From: Forficula auricularia
Taxonomy: Eukaryota; Arthropoda; Insecta; Dermaptera; Forficulidae
Direction of reading: 5' to 3'
Length of the DNA: 64,000 nt
Assembly (NCBI GenBank): GCA_024734495.1
Contig: JALMQS010000317.1
Coordinates: forward strand, 112,175-176,174
Below, one piece after another: positions 53,235 through 63,982 of this stretch (its first letter is position 1; every line of letters starts with the position of its first letter). The notes under the pieces are model-generated. The model ran no database searches. It had not been told where the DNA came from and was given only the letters and a program-made list of their open reading frames with translations. The position numbers and the translations under genes are program-made.

Positions 53235-54330
53235 TTTTTTTCTTAAAAATTATTTTTTTAAATGCATATTTTGCTGTTTTTTTAGTGCATATCGATCTGA
53301 ACACTACTCATGCCAAATAAAATTTATTCAAATTAGAAAATTTAAATTATTATTTTAAAACCCACTAATAGATAAATACAATAAATTACAATTAGGAAAT
53401 TTAAATTATTATTTTAAAAATCAGAGACTTTTTTCTTATTTCCCCTTTTATTGTAACAAAAAAATTCCAAACAAAAAAGAAGTTTCACTTCAAAAAATCT
53501 ATTCAATTCAATATTTTAGCCGGCTCCAGTGCAGATCAATGTGTTTTCGATGGTAACCTATTTTAGTACTAACCGCGTTACCCGTGTTCAGGTGCTTTCA
53601 ACATGCCAAGGTCGTTGGTGGTTGTTTAATAAGATTAACATGAAAAAAATTCTGTTATTATTAAATTAAAATTTCGAGAGAGAAAACAGACCAGAAAGCC
53701 CCCCCCCACCATGTTATAACGGTATCTAAATTAATCATAACTTGAAAAATAAATATCTTTTTCCCGATGGCCTAATTTAACCAGATGATCAATGGTCAAA
53801 TTTAGATCTCCATTCAAATATACTTGATGCAATTGATTATAAAAAAAAAAAAAAAAAAAAACTGAAAAAGGAGATAAAATGTGGTTAACCCTAATGACGA
53901 AGAGTTTAATTCATTATTATTATTATTATGTTTAAAGAAATAAGGAACTTTATTTTCTTTCCTTCTTTGGGGCCTATTGAATTCGCAAGATTCAATTTCC
54001 AATTGGATTCATTTTATTATATCATGCATTTAAGTTGAGTTGTTTTTTTAACTCATCACGAATCCGTTAATTCAAGAAGGACGGAAAAAAGAAAAGACCG
54101 AAACATCGTAAGTTTAACCTACATTCCTATACGACTACACACCTCCGCCGGAAATCCAATTTCAGGGACAATCATAATATATAGAAATAGCGAGAAAAGA
54201 AATTTTGTAACAGGTCGCACCTATTATTATTATTATTATCGTAATCTTGACCTTCATAGTTTTCTTTACCATTGTCATTAAAAACCTAATAAATAATTGT
54301 ATTGTTAACGAAATCCATTGAGGATATAAT
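53235..54330. other. AT-rich region, nothing recognised
   Basis: Poly-A run at 53839-53859. Short frames are low complexity. Confidence 0.35.
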
Positions 54331-54333
54331 AAT

Positions 54334-54428
54334 CTCAGGTAACACACAATATCCTCAGAATATTCTAAGAAGATTTAAATGTCCTAGAATATCCTTAGAA
54401 TATTCTTAGGATATTGTGGTTACCTGGG
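54334..54428. mobile_element. 95-bp palindromic MITE, copy 3
   Basis: CTCAGGTAACACACAATATC to TGTGGTTACCTGGG; same as the copies at 31.9 and 39.5 kb. Confidence 0.8.
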
Positions 54429-54654
54429 ATTAGATCTAGTATTATCATTAATAATATAACCGGATGCGAAAGCCCGCCTTATGCGGGCATCTAGCTACCT
54501 GGGAGCTACGCCCCCTGGACTCCGCAGTGGGTTTTAAGAATAATAATAATTAAAGTTGATACAATTTTGATGGCTGTATATGTATATAATTAAGTAATGG
54601 AGAGGATTCAGGCAATGAGTAGCCTCTGCTGAATAAAAAACTCCCAATTATAGA

Positions 54655-54691
54655 AAACGTTTCGGCTTTAATTAAATAATGCCATCATCAG
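54655..54691 (-). ncRNA. Hammerhead-like core, left arm
   Basis: Minus strand: CTGATGA (54691-54685), T, GGC (54683-54681) pairing with GCC (54666-54664), GAAAC (54663-54659), then GTTTTC. Stem II closes a 14-nt AT loop. Confidence 0.5.
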
Positions 54692-55099
54692 TTCCTAAGA
54701 GCTGAAAAAAGCGATAGAGCACACATGTAAAATTACAATAAAATTTTTACAAAAAAATCCAAACTTGTTAATTACAAAATTATATTTTACAGTATTAGCG
54801 ACACAATTAATTTTATAAATAAATTGTCCGCAGGCAGAGTTGTTGTGGATTTTATCATAATATATACAAAATTATATGAATTACAAAATGGTACATAAAT
54901 CTTAGTGTGCTCTCACTTGATATGCGCAACGTCTCAAGTACAAAATATAGCAAATTTTCAATTTCATTCAATTAATAATAATAATAATTATGAGGACATT
55001 GATCTAATTAGGATCACTGACCCCTCATAAACATTTTTTGTAAAAAATTTTATTGTAATTTTACATGTGTGCTCTATCGCTTTTTTCAGCTCTTATGAA

Positions 55100-55136
55100 C
55101 TGATGATGGCATTATTTAATTAAAGCCGAAACGTTT
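55100..55136 (+). ncRNA. Hammerhead-like core, right arm
   Basis: CTGATGA (55100-55106), T, GGC (55108-55110) with GCC (55125-55127), GAAAC (55128-55132), then GTTTTC. Mirror of the left arm. Confidence 0.5.
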
Positions 55137-55344
55137 TCTATAATTGGGAGTTTTTTATTCAGCAGAGGCTACCCATTGGCTGAATCTCTCTCCATTACTT
55201 AATTATAATAATAATTAAAATTTACTAATTTCAAAAAATTTTGGTCACTTTTGAAACGGAAATTATTATTAAATCAAGTTTTGTAAATATAATTTTTATA
55301 TAAAAATTATTAGTAAAATATATAACTAAATAATCTTTCTTATT

Positions 55345-55510
55345 ATATTAAACGAGCAATTCTTGTATATTTATTTATTTACATATTTATTAGTATCTTT
55401 TGGTTCTATTTTGAAAAACGGCCCTACCGATTTTGATGAAACAAAATCTATTAACAAGTTTTGAGGATGAAAAAACGATCTGGCTAAGTCTGGACTTCGA
55501 TAAAACATAT
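55345..55510 (+). repeat. Repeat Z5, 5' part
   Basis: TTAAACGAGCAATTCTTGTA, CTACCGATTTTGATGAAAC and ACGATCTGGCTAAGTCTGGA; the start of the Z family. Confidence 0.6.
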
Positions 55511-56059
55511 ACCATTATACTAACCTTGGCCGCAAACATCAAAGACTTAAAATCATTGTATTTGAGAAAGACAAAATATTGTACGATGGTTATTTAATGA
55601 TTTTTATATAATTTTCTCACAATCCTAAGAATTTCTCTTACTAAGGGCCAGTTTCATAAAAATAGGATCATCCTATGCTAGGGAACATCCTGGGGTTACC
55701 TCTCGAAATGTTTTTCATAAAAAAAACATAGGGTAATCTCAAACTTAACCCCCCTATATTTAACTTTCCGAACTTGATGGGTTAACCTTTATCCTGGGGA
55801 TAACCCTATGTTTATTTACATTAGGAAAACATTTTATAGGTTAGAGTTTCAAATCAAAAGAATTCAAAACAAATCGTTATATTATTTATTTTTATATTAT
55901 TATTATTATATAATATAGCCAAATATACCTATATAAATGTATATAGAATTTTAATTTATGTTAACACGGAATTAGAATAAAACAAAAGAATTCATTATAT
56001 AGGTATATTTTTTAAAAGTAAATATCTAATAAATTGAATTAAAAAAAAATTCTAACTAA

Positions 56060-56311
56060 AATCAAAGAATAAAATAGTTAAATTTTTATATTTATTTCGT
56101 AAAATAAAATTAGATCGGAAACGATTGGAGTCAGCATTAAATTCTGATGCCAAATCATCGCATATTTTTTTATTCTTTAAATTAGCATCGGAATCTGAAC
56201 GCTTAGATTCCAACACACATCTTTATATTTATTAACGAGAAAAACAAGACGTTTCTCTTCTTCTATTGTGAAATTGGGAGTTCTTTTACTCTTAATTGAA
56301 GATTGGTCCAT
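56060..56311 (-). pseudogene. Myb/SANT-like accessory protein remnant of PIF/Harbinger
   Basis: From ATG at 56311 on the minus strand: KSKRTPNFTIEEEKRLVFLV then NKYKDV; after a one-base shift ESKRSDSDANLKNKK, then ASEFNADSNRFRSNF. The NFT-x-EE...L-x-x-LV-x-x-YK...E-K-x-SD...K...FN pattern is that of the Myb/SANT-like DNA-binding domain carried by many PIF/Harbinger elements. One frameshift near 56212-56225 breaks it. The rest of the protein is lost. Confidence 0.6.
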
Positions 56312-56429
56312 ATTCTATCTAAAATTTAATATTCACTTATTCAATACATTTCAAATTTTTAAAATTACATGATTTGTCTAAGTTTTGTTGTATCTTATAT
56401 ATTTACTTTTTTACTACATTATTTTTATA

Positions 56430-57442
56430 CGAGCTTCGAGGGCGTGCCTTCGGCACGCCATCGAAGCTCGGCCTCCGGGCTGGATGCCCCGGCGGGCGGC
56501 GTCTCGGTCCAAAAATTTTATTCCTCTTAAAAAACCACACTCCAAATGTATACCTGTAAACTCCGAAAATACATAGTCTCTTAAAAGTTTCACCTCCATT
56601 TTCGTCCTGACACAGCTACAGAAATGAGGCTCTAGATCTGAATCTGGTAGTATTTTTTTTTCTATAATCTACAGCATTGTGATATTTTTTGTGTGGAAAT
56701 ATGTAGATTTATTTAAATAAGTGGGATCGTGTGAGGAGGAGAATTATATTATATCATTTTTTTAAATTTGGGATCGATAATCGATATAAGGCTCCAAATA
56801 TTTAAAAGAGATCAATCAGGTGTTGTTTGTATGACAGGCTGCTCCCTCCAGTATTGCCATGAGAAACTCGGGCATGCGTGTCTTAAGTCGTTTAATTTTG
56901 TAAAAATCAAAAAATTAGAATAACAAAATTTAGATTTTTAATAAATTATAAAAAAGTGGCATAAGTGGCAAAAGTTACATATCCTTTGATTTATTGAACT
57001 GTAAAAAAACATTGTAATACTTTCTTCATAATGTAATGTATATATATTATGTAATTTTATTTATTTTGTTTGGCCTAATGACCTAATGTTCTCTGTAACA
57101 AGGTTATATTTTAATAAAAAAAAAAAAAAAAGTGGCAAATTTTTAAAAAATAAACAAATAATATATAAAATATAAATCAAATAAGATGTCATTAATTTCT
57201 TTTTCTGTGCGCAAAGAAAAGCGAATTGAATATTTGATTTTTGGAGTGGTGAGGGGGGTAAGAAATAATTATCAATAAATTTAATGTTTCTTAATTTAAA
57301 ATCAATTGGAGTCTTTCATTCCAAAATTCGAGTTTCAACTACAATTATATTTCAAATTTGCCGCAAGACGGCATCAGCGCTCCTTCATGGCAGCATTACG
57401 TCAGACGTTGCGGCAAATTAATCTAGATAAATATATATAGTA
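56430..57442 (+). repeat. Repeat X copy 2, interrupted
   Basis: The GC-rich X head (CGAGGGCGTGCCTTCGGCAC hairpin) is at 56430-56600; the tail resumes at about 57232 and ends AATCTAGATAAATATATATAG. About 630 bp of foreign DNA splits it. Its tail lacks the tRNA-like unit and instead has GCAAGACGGCATCAGCGC. It shows the empty site for the R2-like insertion at about 57289-57306. Confidence 0.65.
56973..57130 (+). mobile_element. Short poly(A) retroposon
   Basis: About 157 bp ending in an ATAAAAA run of some 17 A, flanked by AAGTGGCAAA at 56963-56972 and 57130-57139. The body has GGCCTAATGACCTAATGTTC near its end, the style of a LINE 3' UTR. A heavily 5'-truncated insertion. Confidence 0.65.
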
Positions 57443-57743
57443 TGATTAAATAAAAAAAAATTTGATTGTTTTTAAATAATAAAATGATACAAGACGTTCA
57501 TATGTCAATGAAATGAATACAAAAAAAAAAATCTAAACGTAATTGTTTTTTTTTTCTAAAAATAACTAAAAATCTAGGGAATTTTGCCATTGCCAACCTA
57601 TTTTCCTACCCTTGACTCAGGGTGAGCTAACTCGACACTAATTTTGTTTCATGAAATTCATATTGTTTGGAACTCCAGGCTCACTCTCAACCTAGAGTTG
57701 AGTTACCGCCGAGGATTAGTTTTTTTATGAAACTGGCCTCTAA

Positions 57744-58198
57744 TGGTTAACTAAAATATGGATAAAAATCTTGGTATAATCTATTTTAAATGTTTCACGC
57801 TTGAACTAAAACATCATTCTTGAAAAATGGAAGATTTCAACTCATGCATTTTCGTACTTTATTAGATAGAATTCGTCTCTTTGCACGTAAATGTAAATAT
57901 ATTTGTCTATAGTAGCCAAATGAAGGCAGCATGCTGTATATGAAAGCTGTGTCCTCTCAAGTACAAAAACACTTTTAAATTCAATGTTTTCTTGAATTTA
58001 CCGAGTCATAGTAGTAGTAGTAAATCGTTATTAAATAAATAAAAAATTCATTTTCAAAATTTTTAGTCTATATATAAAAATTATAATTCAGCTAAAGTTC
58101 TTTTCAGAAGTAAAATTCTTGATCTCTTCATAAATAGTTTATCCGATGGCTGTACTCTTGAAGAACATGAATGCGAAAAAATAATTTTAAGAAAAAAA
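57744..58198. other. AT-rich spacer, nothing recognised
   Basis: No open frame of note. Confidence 0.35.
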
Positions 58199-58200
58199 TA

Positions 58201-58672
58201 AAACCGACTTCAAATATTAAATGCAACAAATAAAAATACACTAAAAGGTATAAAAATAATTATTATCTTATTTAGTTACAACTAAACGACGAAATATTAA
58301 CATGAAATTACTTTTTGAAGTCGGTGCCAAACAAACTATACCTATAAGCGAGCATACCCGCCAAACGTACTAAGTAAGATCCGTCGAGTGCGATTCATAA
58401 AAGGTATATGTTTGGCACCGACTTCAAAAAGTAATTTCATGTTAATATTTCGTCGTTTAGTTGTAACTAAATAAGATAATAATTATTTTATACCTTTTAG
58501 TGTATTTTATTTGTTGCATTTAATTTTTTGAAGTCGGTTTTTATTTTTTCTTAAAAATTATTTTTATTTTTCTTTTTAGTGATGTTATTAATAGTGATCA
58601 TATCATCAGAACTTGACCCAAATTAATATGACACCATCCTAAGACACCCCCTATCGGATAAAATAAAAATTT
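58201..58672 (-). mobile_element. Foldback element FB-E, outer arm truncated
   Basis: Foldback 58203-58538 intact, both arms with the ATG variant. Only about 110 bp of outer arm (58561-58672) remains before FB-F begins. Core in orientation R relative to the outer arm. Confidence 0.75.
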
Positions 58673-58688
58673 TTAAGAAAAAATAAAA

Positions 58689-59401
58689 ACCGACTTCAAA
58701 AAATTAAATGCAACAAATATAAAAATACACTAAAAGGTATAAAATAATTATTATCTTATTTAGTTACAACTAAACGACGAAATATTAACACGAAATTACT
58801 TTTTAAAGTCGGTGCCAAACAAACTATACCTATAAGCGAGCGTACCCGCCAAACGTACTAAGTAAGATCCGTCGAGTGCGATTCATAAAAGGTATATGTT
58901 TGGCACCAACTTCAAAAAGTAATTTCGTGTTAATATTTCGTCGTTTAGTTGTAACTAAATAAGATAATAATTATTTTATACCTTTTAGTGTATTTTTATA
59001 TTTGTTGCATTTAATTTTTTGAAGTCGGTTTTTATTTTTTTCTTAAAAATTTTTATTTTTCTCTTTTTAGTGATGTTATTAATAGTGATTATATCATCAG
59101 AACTTGACCAAATTAATATGACAATCATCCCTAAGACACCCCCTTTCGGATAAAAAAAGAACCATCGAAATCGGTTCATAAACAAAGAGGTTAGGTCTAA
59201 ACAAACCTAATAAAAAAGGTCTAATACCTATGAAAAAATCGAAAAAAATGGGACCAATCGGAAGCTAGACTGGACCCAATGCAAAAAAATTTTCAAAATC
59301 GGTTGACAATTGGCGGAGATATGAGGTAACATAGGCACAAAAAAAAAAAAAAAAAAATTCAGTGGAATAGAGAACCTCCTTCTTTTTTTGAAGTCGGTTA
59401 A
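58689..59401 (-). mobile_element. Foldback element FB-F
   Basis: Full-length minus-oriented FB, directly after FB-E in the same direction. Both arms have the ACACGAAATTAC variant. Core in orientation R relative to the outer arm. The outer end includes a run of about 20 A (59339-59357). Confidence 0.8.
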
Positions 59402-59804
59402 AAAAGGGGCCTAAGACGAGTAAGTGAGTTGAGATCTAAACTGGTACCAAGTTCCAGCAGTTGCTTAAATCATAGCTATAGAATTTACTTACAATGTTAT
59501 TCAATTGATTTAAAAGATTTTTTTCTCTCCTCTTAGCTGGCTCTCGGAATAAATTCCATTATAACAAGTCTACCATGAGTCTACAACTTTCACAGCCAAA
59601 TATAAATTAGGCATAACAATTACAAAAGTGTGTACAATCATATATACAATAATCAACGATAAACAAATAAATAAATGCATAATATATAAACAATTAAATA
59701 GTTTCACAGATAATGAAAATAATAAATAATGAATAAAAATAATAAATAAATAAATAAAACAATAAAATAATAAATAAAAAATAAATAAATAAAACAATAC
59801 TATA
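59402..59804. other. Spacer with an inverted match to 60.86 kb
   Basis: 59430-59490 (CAGCAGTTGCTTAAATCATA) reappears inverted at 60855-60925, next to FB-G. The remainder is ATTTATT-type low complexity. Confidence 0.5.
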
Positions 59805-60602
59805 TATATTGATCTAGATTAATTTGTAACAACGCTAAGAGAAATTTCTCTAAAAAAATTTCCCTCTTGACTAGAATCGAACCTACGAACTCTTGAACTA
59901 AGGTCATCTGCTTTAACCACTCGACCAATGTAAGATTATTATTTATACCATGATTTCTATTACTAAAACTATAAATTTTTGATTTAGACTTTGTGTTGAG
60001 ATAATATTGTATTCATTTGAACTCGAATGAAAATGAAAAAACACCAATTGATTTTAAATTAAAAAACATTGAATATATATTAATTAACGAGGCAAATTTG
60101 AAATATAATTGTCAGTTCAGATTTAAACTGACAGCTCCAATTGATTTTCATTAACCAGGCAAATTTGAAATATAATTTTAATTTGCACTCGAATTTTGAA
60201 ATGAAAGACTCCAATTCATTTTAAATTAAGAAACATTAAATATATTTTTTGTAATTAATTAAATTAATTGAACCGCGTAAATTTGAATAATTTCCATGAT
60301 TCAGCCTGCGAATTTTTTGCAGTTCATAAATCATTTCATTATTTTTGTTTTGAAAAGGAAAAATGAAATTTAAATTTAAATTTATATATTCATAATTATT
60401 CCTCCCCCCCCCCCGCCACTCAAAAATTAAAGAGGCGAAACTTTTAAGAGACGATGTATTTTCGGTAGTTTACGGGTATACATTTGGAGTGTGGTTTTTT
60501 AAGAGGAATAAAATTTTTGGACCGAGACGCTGCCCGCCAGGGCACTCAGCCCGGAGGGCCGAGCTTCGAGGGCGTGCCGAAGGCACGCACGAAAAGCTCG
60601 TA
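59805..60602 (-). repeat. Repeat X copy 3
   Basis: Minus copy of the whole X layout: GC-rich hairpin head at 60540-60602, poly-G near 60405, TTAATGTTTCTTAATTTAAA, tRNA-like unit at 59866-59932 and the AATCTAGAT end. It gives the empty site for the R2-like insertion at about 60206-60240. Confidence 0.7.
59866..59932 (-). repeat. tRNA-like unit in X copy 3
   Basis: Box B GGTTCGATTCT and a box A-like GAGTGGTTAAAGC on the minus strand; same unit as at 16975-17043. Confidence 0.55.
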
Positions 60603-60604
60603 AA

Positions 60605-60930
60605 ATAATAATTAAATAAATAATTAATAAACAAAGAAAATTTGTTACGTTCTTTGATTTTAAATTTATAACTATCCAAGTTTAATATGATGATATTTAA
60701 TACAAGCTTAAAATTTAGCTTTGCTGGTTGTTCTATTTTATACTACAAAATTTAGAAGCGCTTCGTTGTGATTATTAAACATGTCAAATTATAAATTAGA
60801 ATTTAATATCAAAGAACGTAACAAATTTTCTTTTAAATCAATTGAAGAACGTTGTACATCCCTATAGCTATGATTTTAAGCAACTGCTGTTGAATCCTGG
60901 TACCCGCTTAGTTCTCAAATCTTTGGTCTT
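60605..60930. repeat. Short inverted repeat region
   Basis: AGAAAATTTGTTACGTTCTT at about 60637 returns inverted at about 60814 (AAGAACGTAACAAATTTTCT). The right edge matches 59.43-59.49 kb inverted. Confidence 0.55.
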
Positions 60931-60933
60931 TTT

Positions 60934-61662
60934 AACCGACTTCAAAAAAGGAGGAGGTTCTCTATTCGATTGAATTTTTTTTTTTTTTTTTTTTTTTTTT
61001 TTGTGCCTATGTTACCTCATATCTCCGCCAATTGTCAACCGATTTTGAAAATTTTTTTTGCATTGGGTCCAGTCTAGCTTCCGATTGGTCCCATTTTTTT
61101 CGATTTTTTTTCATAGGTATTAGACCTTTTTATTAGGTTTGTTTAGGTTTGTTTAGACCTAACTCTTTGTTTATGAACCGATTTCGATGGTTCTTTTTTT
61201 ATCCGAAAGGGGGTGTCTTAGGGATGGTGTCATATTAATTTGGTCAAGTTCTGATGATATAATCACTATTAATAACATCACTAAAAAGAGAAAATAAAAA
61301 TTTTTAAGAAAAAATAAAAACCGACTTCAAAAAATTAAGTGCAACAAATATAAAAATACACTAAAAGGTATAAAATAATTATTATCTTATTTAGTTACAA
61401 CTAAACGACGAAATATTAACACGAAATTACTTTTGAAGTTGGTGCCAAACATATACCTTTTATGAATCGCACTCGACGGATCTTACTTAGTACGTTTGGC
61501 GGGTACGCTCGCTTATAGGTATAGTTTGTTTGGCACCGACTTTAAAAAGTAATTTCGTGTTAATATTTCGTCGTTTAGTTGTAACTAAATAAGATAATAT
61601 TTATTTTATACCTTTTAGTGTATTTTTATATTTGTTGCACATCAATTTTTTGAAGTCGGTTT
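60934..61662 (+). mobile_element. Foldback element FB-G
   Basis: Full-length plus-oriented FB, both arms with the CG variant, core in orientation R. Outer arm has a run of about 26 T. A short duplication TTAGGTTTGTTTAGG occurs in it. Confidence 0.8.
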
Positions 61663-61982
61663 AGTTTTTTCTTAGAAATTTTTATGTACCGAACTTGCCC
61701 CCTTTTTCACATTTATATTTTTTGGTCTTATTAATTTTTGCAAAGTTATCAGTACATAGCAGTTAAATTTCACCCCTTCATTTTATGTCCTGAAGTTAAG
61801 TGGAAAGCTTCGGTTTTTCGATTTCACCCTTTATTAATGTGTCAAGCTCTCATGAGTATGCCAAATTTCAGAATTATATCAGGTGATTATATTTTCACTA
61901 AATGTTAATTATGCCTATAAATTTCACCCCTACATTTTAGGTTCAGAAGAAGGGAAAAATTCGGTTGTCAATTTCCTATTTT
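61663..61982. other. Spacer, nothing recognised
   Basis: Words such as AAATTTCACCCCT and TATGCCAAATTTC recur after FB-H at 62740-62900, so FB-H may be inserted in an older repeat. Confidence 0.4.
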
Positions 61983-61983
61983 T

Positions 61984-62706
61984 AACCGACTTCAAAAAAG
62001 GAGGAGGTTCTCTATTCGACTGAATTTTTTTTTTTTTTTTTTTTTTTGTGCCTATGTTACCTCATATCTCCGCCAATTGTCAACCGATTTTGAAAATTTT
62101 TTTTGCATTGGGTCCAGTCTAGCTTCCGATTGGTCCCATTTTTTTTCGATTTTTTTTCATAGGTATTAGACCTTTTTTATTAGGCTTGTTTAGACCTAAC
62201 CTCTTTGTTTATGAACCGATTTCGATGGTTCTTTTTTTATCCGAAAGGGGGTGTCTTAGGGATGGTGTCATATTAATTTGGTCAAGTTCTGATGATATGA
62301 TCACTATTAATAACATCACTAAAAAGAGAAAAATAAAAATAATTTTTAAGAAAAAAATAAAAACCGACTTCAAAAAATTAAATGCAACAAATAAAATACA
62401 CTAAAAGGTATAAAATAATTATTATCTTATTTAGTTACAGCTAAACGATCGAAATATTAACATGAAATTACTTTTTGAAGTTGGTGCCAAACAAACTATA
62501 CCTATAAGTGAGTCGCACTCGACCAAACGTACTAAGTAAGATCCGTCGAGTGCGATTCACTAAAAGGTATAGTTTGTTTGGTACCGACTTCAAAAGTAAT
62601 TTCGTGTTAATATTTCGTCGTTTAGTTGTAACTAAATAAGATAATAATTATTTTATACCTTTTAGTGTATTTTATTTTGTTGCATTTAATTTTTTGAAAG
62701 TCGGTT
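61984..62706 (+). mobile_element. Foldback element FB-H
   Basis: Full-length plus-oriented FB. The left foldback arm has the ATG variant and the right arm the CG variant. Core in orientation F, with an extra GAGTCGCACTCGA patch at about 62510-62522. Confidence 0.8.
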
Positions 62707-63234
62707 TTATATTTTTTCTTTAAAGAGTTTTTTATTAATATGCCAAGCTTTTACCAGTATGCCAAATTTCTAGCTTGATTGTATTTTAGCCTGTATTCGA
62801 AATTAAGCGTATTGATTTCACTTTCTCGCCAATTTAAGTCCTGAAGAAGGGGAAAGTTTTCGATTTTTTTCCTTTAATTGTAGCCCCAACTCTATTAGTA
62901 TACCAAAATTCAGCATTCTAGGATAAGCGGAAATACTCAAGGTTTTTGATACGTGAGTGAGTGAGTGTTAAAAATGGCACTTTTTAGACCTTAAATAACT
63001 CAATAACTATAATAGATTTATTTGCGAAATTCGGGATTCTAGGTGTTCCAGTGGGTCTTATTAGACATTCAAAATTTCAAATGTGTAGGTTTAATAGTTT
63101 TTGAGTTATGGGGTGGGGGGTGTCGACAGTAGCTTGAAATGGTTCGTGTAAATATACAGCTTCCATGTTTTTTTCGATTTGAAAAGTAATTTTGAAAAAT
63201 TTCAACCATTTTTGATATGACTTAAATCTATTCT
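62707..63234. other. Spacer, nothing recognised
   Basis: AT-rich, with the repeated TATGCCAAATTTC words noted above. No gene. Confidence 0.35.
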
Positions 63235-63236
63235 TA

Positions 63237-63625
63237 TTAAACGAGCAAAAATTGTTTGTATATTTATTTATTTATATATATATTTGTATCTTGGTTCTAT
63301 TTTGAAAACGACTCTACCGATTTTGATGAAACAAATTCTATTAACAAGTTTTGAGGATGAGAAAAGCGATCTGGCCAGGTCTGGACCTTGACTGAAATTT
63401 CATCTTAATTGATCTTTTTCTTAATTAAATTAATTATTGATAGATGAAAATCTCAATAAAAACTTTGTTTACATTTTTTTCAATTATGCTTTTATTTTTA
63501 ATTGGATTTTTAATTTCAAAACCCACTAATAGGTTATAGCAAATATTAATATATTATATTAAAATTACGAATTTTTTTTGTTTGTTTTTAATTAACAGAT
63601 GTCTAAATCATAACATTACTGGTGT
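63237..63625 (+). repeat. Repeat Z2, 5' part
   Basis: TAAACGAGCAAAAATTGTTT, CTACCGATTTTGATGAAAC, CCCACTAATAGGTTATAGC and GTTTGTTTTTAATTAACAG, in the same order as Z1. It lacks the nested material present in Z1. Confidence 0.65.
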
Positions 63626-63818
63626 GAATTAATTTAGAATTCCGCGGAGTAAACTCTGCGAGCAAATCCACTCAACGGAATTTTTAACAAATTATAGTAA
63701 ATTTGTTTTTCTAGTATATTTATACAAATATAGAAAATTATCAAATTAATTAAATTAATCTTAAGAAATTCAAAGAGAAATTCAAAGATGTTTTTATAAA
63801 GCGAAATTTAGAGAATAC

Positions 63819-63982
63819 TTAGCTAGACTACCGGGCGGTCCGGGGTGGGGTATCATGCGGGCTATACGCGGATTTAGATACCGGGATAACACCCAGATGG
63901 ACCATAATCTTTTCTCTCTCTTGGTTCAGGATGGAGAATCAGCTGGACCTCAATGGTTCTTATAAAACGGTAGTCTAGCTAC
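63819..63982. mobile_element. Small MITE with GCTAGACTACCG ends
   Basis: TAGCTAGACTACCG and CGGTAGTCTAGCTA bound about 164 bp. A TA duplication would suit Tc1/mariner-type elements, but only the ends support this. Confidence 0.5.

Larger units (their letters stand above)
54587..55205. repeat. Penelope-type inverted terminal pair
   Basis: About 180-bp arms (54587-54770 and 55028-55205) around 260 bp. Arms share CTCCCAATTATAGAAAACGT, AGAGCTGAAAAAAGCG and CACACATGTAAAATTAC. Each arm carries a full hammerhead-like core. No coding sequence was seen in the spacer. Confidence 0.7.
55645..57740. mobile_element. PIF/Harbinger-type element, 2.1 kb
   Basis: Ends GGGCCAGTTTCATAAAAA and TTTTTATGAAACTGGCCTC are inverted repeats, flanked by TAA at 55642-55644 and 57741-57743. 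A minus-strand Myb/SANT-like remnant is inside. Repeat X copy 2 and a poly(A) retroposon are nested in it. No transposase was recognised. Confidence 0.75.

Noticed and set aside
62285..62300. CTGATGA in FB outer arms as hammerhead
   Set aside because: No stem II with GAAA follows within a sensible distance in any FB copy.
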